This document shows positions 1 to 10,340 of a DNA stretch of 64,000 nucleotides, in pieces. The stretch lies in assembly GCA_000934385.1 (NCBI GenBank), contig KN880465.1, positions 62,001 to 126,000 of the forward strand, read 5' to 3'. The position numbers and the translations under genes are program-made. The notes beneath the pieces were generated by a model, which was given only the letters and a program-made list of their open reading frames with translations, was not told the origin of the DNA and made no database searches. Numbering within the stretch: the stretch's first letter is position 1; each line of letters opens with the position of its first letter. This DNA is from Cylindrobasidium torrendii FP15055 ss-10. Lineage: Eukaryota > Basidiomycota > Agaricomycetes > Agaricales > Physalacriaceae.

Positions 1-36
1 AGTGAAATTTGTTATGGTATCTACAGATTCCACCCT

Positions 37-1375
37 TCACAGGAAATACTCAGGTAGCTGGGGAACAACGTCAGCAGCCCGCCGAGGCCTCGAAGCTGGC
101 ACACTCACCATGCTTCCAGCAGGATTCTGCTGCTGCTGCTGCGCGGGACCGTCATGCGCATTCTCTGGCGCAGCCTCAAATGTGTTGAAATGCATTCTCC
201 CATCCGGTGCGACCTCCAAGATACTCGCCTGGTTCCCTACGCGGTAACAGTAATTTGGGGCGGACCAGACGGTGTATAGTGCACCGTTGAAGAAGGATGC
301 ATGGCCCTCCATGCAGAGCTGGTGTGCGCGAAGGACATGGGAGAGTTTGTTGATCTCCAGAAACTTGTGTACGACGCTGCCGCCGAAGGTGTACCCCGCG
401 CCACTGGAGAGTAGTGAGAGTCCATTCGCGGATGGGAGAAGAACGGAAGGGAGAATACCGCGGCGATATCATGAAGTCCTCTTTCTCAGCGTCTGGGTCA
501 GACCAGACGAGGTCAGCGATGGGGCCTTCGTGCGGTATTTCTTCGTTCAGTGTCTGTCAGTACATCCAAGAGTCTGCGCAATGCAGTAAGTACTTACCAC
601 GAAATCGGTCGAGGACCTTGATCTGGTCTATTGAATGTATAGATGGGGATAGGCCTGATAATGGTGATCAATACCACAACTCGGAAGAATGAAGAGGTAA
701 GGAGAGACCTCCATGGACGCAGAAGACGCGGTCGTCAATGACAGCGGCAAGGGTCATGAAGTCAAACATGTCTGTGAAGTAGGTGTAGACGCGCGCGCTC
801 CCGTATTTGCGCACGCATTCCGTGTAAAATCCGTACGTCTGAGCTGAGATAAGTTGCACATACAATATGACTGGGCCAAATACGGGAGATTACCTGTGTG
901 ACCGCGCGCGTCTCATGATTTCCCCGGACAAGCTGGACACGATGTGGGTAGCGCAGCTTCAAGCACATCAACAGAGAAATCGTCTCCACGCTGAACAGGC
1001 CACGATCCACATAGTCGCCTAGTCTTCATTGCAAAGGAGACATAAAGAAGGAAGGGAAGGACTTACCCAAGAAAAGATAGTTGGTCGACGGAGCATACCC
1101 GCTGATGCGAAATATCTCAATCAAGTCGTAGAACTGCCTACAAGGTAGTTGGAGTTCACCCAGGTCATATCAAGAAAGAAGGAAGGAATGTAAGAACGGT
1201 TTAGAACGCACCCATGGATATCACCCACGACAGTAACAGGCGAGCTCAAATGTATGACATTCGATTCGACTACCATTACCTCCTTTGTTTTCTCGCATAT
1301 CTCCCTCAGTAGCGCCTCATGGAGAAGCTCTTTCCGTAGAAGGCGCTCAATACATGAATCGAGGTCGAGAGGCAT
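37..1375 (-). CDS. PPG1: PP2A-like serine/threonine phosphatase (PPG1 type)
   Basis: Metal-dependent protein phosphatase of the PP2A-like group, predicted to remove phosphate from Ser/Thr residues. Spliced exons give about 350 residues. The family signatures appear in order: GDIHG (split by an intron after GDIHG near 1211), [18 protein letters not shown], a CVHGGL segment, ISPRGAGYTFG, RAHQL and SAPNYCYR. The protein ends in EYFL, a carboxyl-methylation-like tail typical of the group; yeast Ppg1 also ends in YFL. A five-glutamine run precedes the tail. About seven short introns are visible, including one near 411-456 that restores ISPRGAGYTF. The start [12 protein letters not shown] matches the yeast Ppg1 N-terminus. 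Assignment to PPG1 rather than PP4/PP6 rests on recalled similarity ([19 protein letters not shown]). Catalytic residues appear intact. Confidence 0.93.
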
Positions 1376-2007
1376 AGTAGGTCAAGCATCCCGATGACCG
1401 TCGTGTTGAACGTTGGACTTACATTGAATTGTGGCGGACCGGTGCCCCGTATACACACCTTTTTGACTCGGATGACGGGGACAGTAAGGGTAAGACGGCG
1501 CGGTTGTGTTCGATTCTGTAATGAGTATAGATTTAGAGGAAATATACTCGTAGAGTAAACTAGGTGCCATTGGGTGTGGGGCAGTCCAATCAGATCGTAC
1601 TAAAAATTCGAGTAGTCTACAATGTAGCACCTTCTTTCCCATTGAATTCAATTGTCGTCCTCAAGCAGAGTATTCGTTTCTAGCTTGCCTACGAGAAAGT
1701 TTTCCTGCACAAAATCACGGCGTGATCAAGGCCACGACTCAAGTGCTCATCGACATCCCCCCGCCGCTTCCAAGCTGAAGTCTAGTGGCAATGATAATAT
1801 TAACAACATCAGGGATAGATAAAAAAATAAACTTAGCATTCTACACCGCATTGTTCACAGTGCTTAATCAGAGACGTTATGAACACCAATATCTACGGAA
1901 CCATTCCATGCCAGCACAATTGGCTTCGTCTTCAGCTATTGCACGTCTTCCGAGCCAGACCTCAAACCCAAGCTGCCGCACCATAGCGACCATCCTGCAC
2001 TATCTCG
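1376..2007. other. Intergenic, PPG1 promoter side
   Basis: No convincing coding exon on either strand. It lies between the 5' end of the phosphatase gene and the 3' end of the coiled-coil gene, both on the minus strand, so it should hold the PPG1 promoter and the coiled-coil gene's 3' UTR. The only open stretches are short, without family features. Confidence 0.6.
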
Positions 2008-4078
2008 TTAATCCCAGTCAGAGTCTGATTCCTCAAGCTCGTCTAACCGCTCCTCGGTTTTGCTGAGCTTCTTCTTCAGACCAGCCACTTGACGGTCACG
2101 TTTCTCTAGTTTAGCCTTCAGCTTCTTCAGCTCCTTCTCCGTCTTCGTCTGCTGCTTGCTCAACGACTCGACCAAATCAGCCCGTTGCACCGATGCGCGG
2201 TCTTGCTTTGATACCAGTTCTGTCGCTGCCTTCCAAGCGTTCTGGAGCTCCTCGATGATGGCTTGCTTGGTACTGATTTCTGTGTCAAGGGAAAGTATTC
2301 TTGACTCGCTGGTACGAGCATATGCTCTTTTACCCTTGCTCAAGGAATCGTTCTTTGCCTTCAAATCCTCGACCTCCTTCGATAGGTTGGCGTTCTTCAT
2401 CCTGAGTGCCGTCAACGAAGCCTGATGGAGCCGACCGAGAGCCTCCATGCTCCCTTCCCGCTTCCGTACCTCTTCCCCCAAAGCACTTCTCTCCTCCGTT
2501 AGGTGAGCATTAGAAGCTTTGATTTTCGATATTTTCGCCTCCGCCTTTTCCTTCTCGATCTTGTATTGCGCGTCGACGCGAGATTGTGCTTCATTGCGGC
2601 GCCGTTCGCGGACATCTGCCTCGATTGCAGCTTGCGTGAGGTCCCCGATGACTTTCGCCTGCGAATCTACCTTTCGCTGCAGGGCCTCGTTCCCGTGGAC
2701 CAAGTTCTCGTTTGTCTCTTGTGCAACTGCAACCTCGCCCTCGAGCTCCATAGCCCTCGCCGTCAAACATTGCATATGTTCGCGCGCCCGTTCCTTATTC
2801 AGGGAATGTTCAAGGATCTTCTTGAGTCCGATAGCGACCTGCTCTTCGAGGCGCCCTAGTTCAATCTCACCGTCCAGCATGGCAGCGACAGCGTCGCGTC
2901 TGAGTTGCCGTTCACGCTTCAGCTCAGCTGTAAGCCATTCTATCTGTGTGTCCGCGTTCAAAACAGGTGTATCCGAAGTCGTCGAAGCACGACCAGCAGG
3001 TCGCAGGTCGCAGTGCTCAGCACTGATAGTACCCGTCCGAGTCGAACAAGTATCTTGAGGTTCAGCTTCAGCCTGTGAAGTGAATAAGGTCAGTAAGCCA
3101 TCCCCACAGGCGCCGGGAGCACATACAGAATAGTCAACATGCATTCGGCGTCCTTGGAACTCGTAAATTCGCAGGGCAGCCAGAGCCTCGGAGGCTGGAA
3201 AAGGGAAATTGGCATGAGATGCACCAACGACAGCCAGGTTGCACGCACCGTTCTCTGGGCCGGAGAACCCCAACCGCAAGGACATCTTATCGGTCGAGCA
3301 AGACACACTGGACGTGGATGAGCAAACGTAAGGGTACACCTCAAAGCAATTTCGGCTTACAACAAGGACTGCTCTGTGGAAACCTAACCGACCGTCAGAA
3401 CGCTTCTCAACGAAGGGCCAGACAAACGCACCTTGGATAGATAATGGCATATATCTTGAGTAATCACCGTTCCCATTTCCACCTGCGCGCCAGATACACT
3501 GTCGCTGAGCTCATGCACCTCAAGGGACATTGGCCAGATTGCTTCGCGGAGTAGAGATGTGCTACTTAATGCGATGGGATCCCAAAACCATACGTAGGTC
3601 GCGTCGATGATGCGGAATATCTTGCCGTGCGAGGAGAGTGCGTCGTACATTTCATCTACGCCACCCGGCAGAGAGTCGCGGTCAATGAGACGCGCGGGAC
3701 CCTTGGGATAGCCCGCGACGATGAAATTGAGAGCGAACGAGGGGATGGTGGGGACCATGGCGCCATGACGCGTCGCAAACGCGCGAAGAGCTGGGCGAAT
3801 CGTATCAGCCACTAGACTTAGGCTGCCTTCGCTGGGATGCTGGTAGACGCACCTGTGTCCGGAGAGTCAAACACAATCTCATAGATTTCCTCTTCGTCGC
3901 ATGAAGTACTAGCGATATGACTGTGCCATGGAAAGGCGGTTGAACTACCGTGAGGAAACGGCCAATCTAGAGCAGCAATGATGTCCTTGTCTTTGAGCTC
4001 CGTAACAGGCGCTGGCTTGTGGAAAGAAAGAGAACAGGTAGGATTGAGGACGTCGAAGCCCGAGGGGGAGGAGGGCAT
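2008..4078 (-). CDS. Coiled-coil protein of unknown function
   Basis: Not recognised as a named family. The likely start is MPSSPSGFDVLN at 4078; an in-frame stop lies a short way upstream with no ATG between. The N-terminal 250 or so residues look globular (DIIAALDWPFPHG, FALNFIVAGYPKGPARLIDR, WFWDPIALSS). After a Thr/Ser-rich linker, the C-terminal ~280 residues are highly charged and heptad-like (KRERQLRRDAVAAMLDGEIE onward), predicting a long coiled coil that ends in the acidic tail EESDSDWD. Introns: one after DSPDT (joining to LRAFATRHGAM), one near 3450-3510 with uncertain edges, and a 54-nt intron at 3073-3126 with GTATGT, CTTACTGAC and CACAG signals. The last has no stop codon in frame. 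A structural or cytoskeletal role is only a guess. Confidence 0.72.
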
Positions 4079-4459
4079 GGTTATAACGAGTACTTGGCTC
4101 GTGGTGAAAGAGAGACAAGGAGTAAAGGTGCCGAAGTCCCGGTGGTATTCGAGTTCGTTGGTTCGACTCGAAGCTCGACGCGCAGAAATTTCCAGATGCC
4201 GCCTGTCCTACAAAATCAGGTCTTGTCATGGTTAGGTCAATGCAGATTTTAGATGGCTCATGCTCGTTACAGAGCATAGTAAGTAGTAACATGCCAAGAA
4301 GCTAATGTTATACAAAGGTCGAGTACTGAGTACTGAGTACTGACCGGTGTGCACTAAGTAAAATAATCGCGCGCGGTTGTCAGAGCATGAAATTCTGAAT
4401 CATGGCTATCACTCACGCGAAATACGAATTGGGGCAAAAACATTATGTTCCTCAAATCA
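4079..4459. other. Intergenic with short GAGTACT tandem repeat
   Basis: Promoter side of the coiled-coil gene. It contains three perfect 7-bp copies of GAGTACT at 4321-4341. No gene is seen. Confidence 0.55.
4321..4341. repeat. GAGTACT x3 tandem repeat
   Basis: Three head-to-tail perfect copies of the 7-mer GAGTACT about 120 bp from the tRNA-Asp gene. A related AGTACTGAGTACT stretch occurs near 7784-7796. Function unknown; it may be a simple microsatellite. Confidence 0.8.
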
Positions 4460-4531
4460 CTCTCTGCCTGGGAGTCGAACCCAGCTTTCGCGCGTGACAG
4501 GCGCGTGTACTAACCGATATACTAGCAAAGA
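4460..4531 (-). tRNA. tRNA-Asp (anticodon GTC)
   Basis: A 72-nt cloverleaf. The 5' acceptor strand TCTTTGC pairs with GCAGAGA (one G-T wobble), with discriminator G. The D-arm contains GGTTAGTA. The anticodon stem CGCGC/GCGCG flanks loop CTGTCAC, giving anticodon GTC. The T-arm is CTGGG-TTCGACT-CCCAG. There is no intron. It carries aspartate to GAC/GAT codons. Internal A and B boxes are present in the D- and T-arms, as expected for Pol III transcription. Confidence 0.95.
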
Positions 4532-4738
4532 CGTTATCAAGGCACTGCGGTTGCGTACATGATCAGGCTCTTCGAGCACAATGTAGCTTCTAGAATGGAC
4601 GGACCATCACGAAACTCACTCTACAATGATGGATTCATCTCATCCCAAGAAGCGAAAAGAAAATCCAAAAATTAGTCGTATAAGTACATAGATAGATCCT
4701 GTCCACGGTGTGTGTATGTACATTCATAATCCCTCCTT

Positions 4739-5976
4739 TCACCGACCCTCAATGCCTTCGAAGTCCACGCCAGAGAGCTTTGGACGCGACTTGCCCTTCG
4801 AAGAGAGCGACGGCAGCAACATCCCCGGCGACGGTTCAAGCTGGTTCGTCCGTATGCGCATAGACTTAGTCTCCTTGACGTCTGCGAGCGCGATGCTCCC
4901 TGGTCCAAACACAGATTTCGTCTCGGGGTCCAACTCCGTGTAACTTGCTCGGTACGAGGAGAACCGCGGGCGTGGGGTACGGTCAGAGTCCTCTGAGTGG
5001 CGATATGACGGGACGTCGTCGAGAGGGAGCATCTCTTCTGTTGGTGATGAACGTTCGCTCCTCGGGCTGTCCAAAGAAAGCCGCCCCATAATTGTATCAC
5101 GTCCGGAGAAAGCAGAAAGGAATGTACTGAAGGACGAGGGTGGAGTAGATGAGGTTGGCTGATTTATTGAAGTTGAAGGGGAAGAGGCATAACGTTGATG
5201 TGGTGTGTGAGGTAATGGAGGTGAACCAGACATGATGTGTTTCTTTGGTAGAAGTTTCGTCGATGCTGGTGGAAAGTACGACAGTTCTGATACCGGTACG
5301 CGTCGGATAGTACCCTTCGCAACGGGAGACGCGGGCTCTTGGGGGTCCTCAGCCATTGGCGCAGTGATCATGATGGAAGGGTCCTGGAGAAGCAAAGCCT
5401 TGGCTTTGGACGCCTTGTCGAGCGGTATATAGAGAATCTTTCTGAGATGTATGGTGTCCGTTGTCCACAGATGGTTTGCCCGCCGCAAGTCGGCCAAGCT
5501 TATCCCATACTTCAAAGATACGCCAGCCAAGGAGTCCGTAGGCGCAACCTTGGAGAGCGTCAATGACTTTTACTATGTCTTTCAGGACGGCGTACCTCAT
5601 GTACGATGACTGTTGCCTCGTCCGGCCCGACCAACGTCTCGCTCTCGTCATCATCCACAATGTCAACGGTGGGCGCGTCGACTAACTGGCCAACCTTGAT
5701 TCGTCGCGTCAGGGTTGGCCGAGTTATATGCGCATCATTGGACGATGAAATGCTTCTCAGAGGATGGTGGTGGTTCACAGGCACATCGGTGTGCGAGCGA
5801 ACATGCTGGCTGCGTCGTTTCCCTGGGTGATATACGCTCGATGATCGACTCGAGACCGAGCTCGTTGGCGACGTGCACCGACTAATGGGTGTGGGCGAGG
5901 TGCTGCGTGATGATCCCTCCGCGAAAGGATTGAAGTCGAATACGTCCGGGGATATTCTTCCCTCGGAGTAGGGCAT
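4739..5976 (-). CDS. LysM-domain protein, probably intracellular
   Basis: Two exons joined by a 47-nt intron at 5549-5595 (GTACGC...CCAAG, phase 0), giving about 395 residues from MPYSEGRISPDVF. The joined frame creates a LysM motif (VIVHEVAPTDSLAGVSLKYG followed by ISLADLRRANHLW and ILYIPL) at about residues 124-170. The flanking regions are long, Ser/Pro-rich and disordered. No signal peptide is visible. One LysM within a disordered, non-secreted protein resembles the eukaryotic LYSMD group rather than chitin-binding effectors; this is inference from the layout. It shares the 5977-6662 gap with a divergent plus-strand gene. Function unknown. Confidence 0.82.
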
Positions 5977-6662
5977 TACAGTCGTGAAATCAGCACGCAG
6001 TCTCCAGGATTATCAAGCAGTGGGATGGTTGGCGACCAGAATGCGTGTTTGGTCGAGAGGTCCGGCGGGCTAAGGGTCCGCTAGCATTTGATGGTGGTGG
6101 TGGTTAAGTCAACGGACAGGTGATGGGACGACAGCCAGATTACCTAGCCTGCCGAGCCAGAATTATTGGCCAGCGGCAGGCACGGCAATCACCGCTGTAC
6201 CTCACTTTCAACTTGTCTCCCATTGTCTCCCAACAAGCTCCCAGCCGTCTGTCCAAATTTGACGCGCGAAACAGGCCACACAGAGCACCAAAATCTGATT
6301 TTGCGCTCACCACCATTTGGAATACGTTGCTGGCCCATTCGCCAGACATCTTAGAATCCCTGGACAAACAGCATAACATTTCCTCTTCTTGGATCCCATG
6401 TTCTTTGTCCGTAACCACCCAAAATCACCACCATATCATATTAAGACCCACAATGTGCTGATGGTGCTCACTTGTTCGAATTAGGAATTGCAGTCTGTAT
6501 TGTTCACAATGAAGGCAAAGAGAACGTCTTTGTTTTCCCCACTTCACAATGGCCTTTCACGTGCCCGGAGTCGATGAACGTCTAGTTTAAAAGGCATCTC
6601 ATTGCTATCGTTTTCATTCCCGACCGTCACCCAGCTCTATCCATCCTTACTCAATTTCGACG
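5977..6662. promoter_or_regulatory. Divergent intergenic region
   Basis: Lies between the LysM gene start (minus) and the 6663 gene start (plus), so it should carry both promoters. I saw no convincing TATA box or coding exon. Confidence 0.5.
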
Positions 6663-7584
6663 ATGGCCTCCGCCTCTGAGCTGTCGGTTTATAGTGTCGA
6701 GGCAGTCGCGGAACGCCGCCTCTCTGCTTTCCTCGAGAGCATACAAAATCAACATACCGCGGGTCCAGTGGCTATACTCAGGCGGCCAGCGTCGGCCAGC
6801 GACCGACGCGAAGGCATTGCAACTGGGATGCAACAGACACGGGACATTAAGGCAACGGCACAAGAATTTGAGGAGGTAAAAACACAGTTCTATGACCCTC
6901 CTGAACTTAATGTGCTAACTTGGGACAGCGCATGAGGGTGGCATGGAACAAGTTGAACAACATGCCGGAAACACCTCCAGAGGTACGTCGAGGCTAGATC
7001 CCTTGGGCTCTTGATGAACATTTTCTTAGCGCCGTGTCAAATTGTTTGCCTGTCGCGACGCTGTTCGCCGCGCAATAGCTCAAGGTACTGATGTTCGGTG
7101 CATTGCCGAGCTAGAAGACGGCGTCATATGGTATGCCACTGTTCACTTTGGTCAAAGCCTTCTAGAGTTCGTGCGCGCCAAGAGGGTACGAACTCTGAAG
7201 AGAAAGCAGCTCTTCCTCAAGCAGGAAGTGCATCCCGGGGACGACTTGAATATGGTTCTGGTCACCCTCAAACAGAGGTCGTTTTCCACAACGCCTGTGA
7301 ACCACCAGGGCCATATCCACATCGAGTTGACCTTCATCCAGGCAGGTACTGGGAAAAAACAGATTGAGTACTTGCGTAGGATTGGTTTGAAAAAACAAGG
7401 CTGCCTCTTGCCCGGACCTTGGGCAAAGGTGTTAGAAGAGACAAGGGGGTCAAGCTCGTTGGATCATGGTAGTCCAGGACGTCCGCCCGTTACCATTTTG
7501 CAGCGACCTGGGAATGTACAACATCGTGATCAAGGCAATGCTATAACGGGGCCTCAACGAAATGATGGGCACGATTGGATTTAA
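6663..7584 (+). CDS. Unknown protein, 3' exon structure uncertain
   Basis: Not recognised. The start MASASELSVYSVEAVAERR is followed by a helical stretch. Two clear introns join in frame: 6875 onward (GTAAAA...GGACAG) and near 6982 (GTACGT...TCTTAG), giving EFEE-RMRVAWNKLNNMPETPPE-RRVKLFACRDAV. Downstream, two overlapping frames over about 7150-7400 both look codon-like, so the 3' exon borders are unclear. One option removes a 56-nt intron to join LLEF to EVHPGDDLNMVL. The frame ending at 7584 (NDGHDWI) is the simplest terminus. Confidence 0.5.
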
Positions 7585-7885
7585 GCGTGTACTGTATACA
7601 TAGCATAATTCTTACAAGGTCATTGATGCAAACTTCTGGTTTCAAACGCAGCCCTCTTCTTGTCACTAGTGGGAGTATTACTATGAGAGCCTTGATCAAG
7701 AAGAAGCTCGAATTCCTCTTCATACTCTGTGACGTTAAAGACCCAAAGCTTGTCCCCTTCCTACCTTTGGGGCTTTAAAGCAGTACTGAGTACTCTTGAG
7801 AGATGAGTAGTCGGATATCGGACCGTAGGTCCGCGATCGCCGACGTGACGGCCCTCTGGTTGACGCTCAACAGCGACGACCGACC
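7585..7885. other. Intergenic upstream of VMA16
   Basis: A 301-bp gap holding the 3' end of the 6663 gene and the VMA16 promoter. An AGTACTGAGTACT stretch occurs near 7784-7796. No gene is seen. Confidence 0.5.
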
Positions 7886-8830
7886 ATGGGCTACGCGACT
7901 TACGGACTACCGCCCTTTGTGGTACTTGTAATTTCTCTGTATATCCTTCTGACTGGTGCGCACCTTCGTGCAGCGACCCGGGCGCTCCCTTAATTCGCCT
8001 ATTAGGCTCCGGAGAGGCCTTTAACATTGGACGTTTCCTGGAGGAATCAAGCCCATACGCGTGGGCATCGACTGGAATTGGTCTCTGCATTGGATTGAGT
8101 GTACTTGGGGCTGGATGGTGCGTGCCCGTCTGCGTAACTAACGCAGCTTGTTGACACTATGCTAGGGGCATCTTCATAACTGGGTCATCCATCCTCGGTG
8201 GAGGCGTGAGAGCGCCCAGAATTAGCACGAAGAACTTGATTAGGTGCGCATAATTAGTGTGGGCAAGGGTTCGGAACTCATCCGTCATTCAGTATCATTT
8301 TCTGCGAAGTCGTTGCGATCTACGGTGTCGTACGTCTCACTTTCTGCAAAGTTCTGCAAATTACTGAGCGTGCGCGGCCAGATCATTGGCATTGTGTATT
8401 CCTCCAAGATTCAGGCGGTCTCGGACGAGTTCCTCTATACCCCGGACAACTACTTCACCGGTGCGTTGAACATCCTGCCTTGCATACCCTCCCTCACACT
8501 TCTTTAGGTTACGCCCTCTTCTGGGGCGGCCTTACCGTTGGGATGTGCAACCTTCTCTGCGGTGTCTGCGTCGGTGTCACTGGATCCAATGCTGCGCTGG
8601 CTGACGCTGCGGACCCCAACCTCTTTGTCAAAATCCTTGTCGTGGAGGTTTTCGGAAGTATCCTTGGTCTCTTTGGTCTCATCAGTATGTCCAGGCGCTC
8701 CCTTTGCATTCCGCTCTTTCTCACAAGCCTTGCAGCCGGGCTACTGATGGTGAGCTCAGCTGGGGATTTCACGAGTGGGGCGGACCTTGCTGCTGCCGCC
8801 GCTCAAGCATCACCTCTGGTGTCACTATAA
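7886..8830 (+). CDS. VMA16: V-ATPase proteolipid subunit c''
   Basis: Membrane subunit of the V0 rotor of the vacuolar proton pump. Exons give [20 protein letters not shown], then [96 protein letters not shown] and [19 protein letters not shown]. This matches yeast Vma16 block for block ([43 protein letters not shown]). The FCEVVAIYG segment carries the glutamate expected to bind protons, and a second glutamate lies in VVEVFGS. Six introns of about 50 nt are visible. The protein ends in an Ala-rich cytosolic or lumenal tail ([16 protein letters not shown]), longer than in yeast. Confidence 0.95.
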
Positions 8831-10340
8831 ATCAATCAATAATACCTGTGGTGTACCAGCAGTCGCAATAGCATTTTCTTCACACTTCCGCATCCGAGGA
8901 CATAGACCGATGCACACAGTCGGTGAACATGTATCTGATCGCAGAGTGCCCTCTCCAATTCCGTAGTAGAGTGGATCTTGGAGCTGAGGCTGGCTGCTGG
9001 GCAACGTAGGTATAGGCAGCCGGGGGACATGCATAGTAGGAAAAACAGTCGCCCGGAAAACCTCGAGTTGTGAAATAGAATTGGGTGTGTTGCTTCTGAT
9101 GTGTGGTTTGGGTTAGGCTACTTTACAACGGCCCGTGTCGAACGTTGATCGCGGATGGCATTGTCATGTCAGCATTCGCCGGGTGGTTCTACGTATAGCA
9201 CGGGTATAGCACATACGGCAATGAGGGGTAAGGAACGTCAATTTCCGCCGTTGAAACGGCCTTGTATATAGAGTAAAACCTTCTGCTTTGGGGTTGAGAA
9301 TCTCGCCCGGATCAGATTTAAAAATTTTAATCAATGCGAGATGTATAAAAAGCCTGGCGTAGCGCGCGCGCCCTCCGCGATTCCCTTGCCTCCCTTTCGC
9401 CCGCCCCGCCGCCGCGCGCACTTCAGCTAAAATCGGTTCTGTCATTTTCTCATGGTTTGAAAATACGTATAATAGCTGTCAAACCTATTACTGAAAAAAT
9501 AAACAAGCTGAAAACAAAATTTGGTCTGAGAAAAAGTGCGTGTTCAAAGCGGCATATCGAGATATCATTCTAAAGTCCTGTAGACATAAGAACACCGCGT
9601 CCAACGCTCATAAATTAAGACGAAGCTCGGAAGCGTTGTGGCCTTCAGATTCCAATTCTATCTGGCCATCAAAGAGCGAAAAGTGTCCCGGCCTGCGCCA
9701 CACGGCGCCACACTCCGCAGAAACTTGAATCTCTGCTGATTGCTTCGCTTACAAGCTCGCTAGAGGTGAAGGAGAGTATAGAAGAACCAAATTATTATTT
9801 CTTTGAATGTCTGGGGTGGAATGTCTGGCTCTGTCTGCAATCTCTGTAGAAGTCAACGCCTCGACCCTCTCGTCCGCTGGGCTGCCTATGGATTCACTCT
9901 GGTGGAGATGCTTGCGGCCCATCGCTCTTTGATTTTCACTTCTCTTTCTCTCGTTGACTCATTTCTACGCGTCTGCTATTTGTGTTCCCTGCGAACACGG
10001 TCACAACCTTGCAGTCTCTTTGTCTTTGTATATAGCGGCTGTCATGTTGTCCATGGCTTTGACTCTCTCTGTATCATTTCTAGGGCACTTTTTTTTGCTG
10101 AACCCACGCATTTCTGGATGTCCTCGACTCGATACCTGCATTGCCGGGTATGATAGGCGGCGACGGCCAGCCCCACGAAAAAAATCGACCAATGTTCGAT
10201 ACTCCGCTCTTTGCGACAGGAAAAAATACGAGAAAGTACGTGAAGTGTGATTGCTTGCTCTTTTGATTTGTAGCCTGCTGCACAGTATATTTTGCTGGCT
10301 GATCGGATGTTCGGTCCGCCACCTCTTGACTTCGAACGAC
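8831..10340. other. 1.5-kb gap, no gene supported
   Basis: No exon chain could be assembled on either strand. A TATAAAAAG element near 9344 is followed by a GC-rich tract (about 9358-9420) and then AT-rich DNA, but no coding start follows. Pyrimidine-rich DNA before 10341 is probably the promoter of the next gene. Confidence 0.5.

Noticed and set aside
4321..4341. GAGTACT triplicate as a CRISPR or mobile-element footprint
   Set aside because: Units are contiguous with no spacers, there is no neighbouring element, and the genome is eukaryotic; a plain microsatellite is enough.
9344..9352. Strong TATAAAAAG element as a possible start of a Pol III or short mRNA gene
   Set aside because: No coding exon follows and the downstream DNA matches no snRNA or tRNA that I could recognise (U1, U2, U4, U5, U6 motifs absent).
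9164..9445. Minus-strand 93-codon frame across a GC-rich tract
   Set aside because: Arg/Ala-rich translation of a GC-rich promoter-like tract; no family features.
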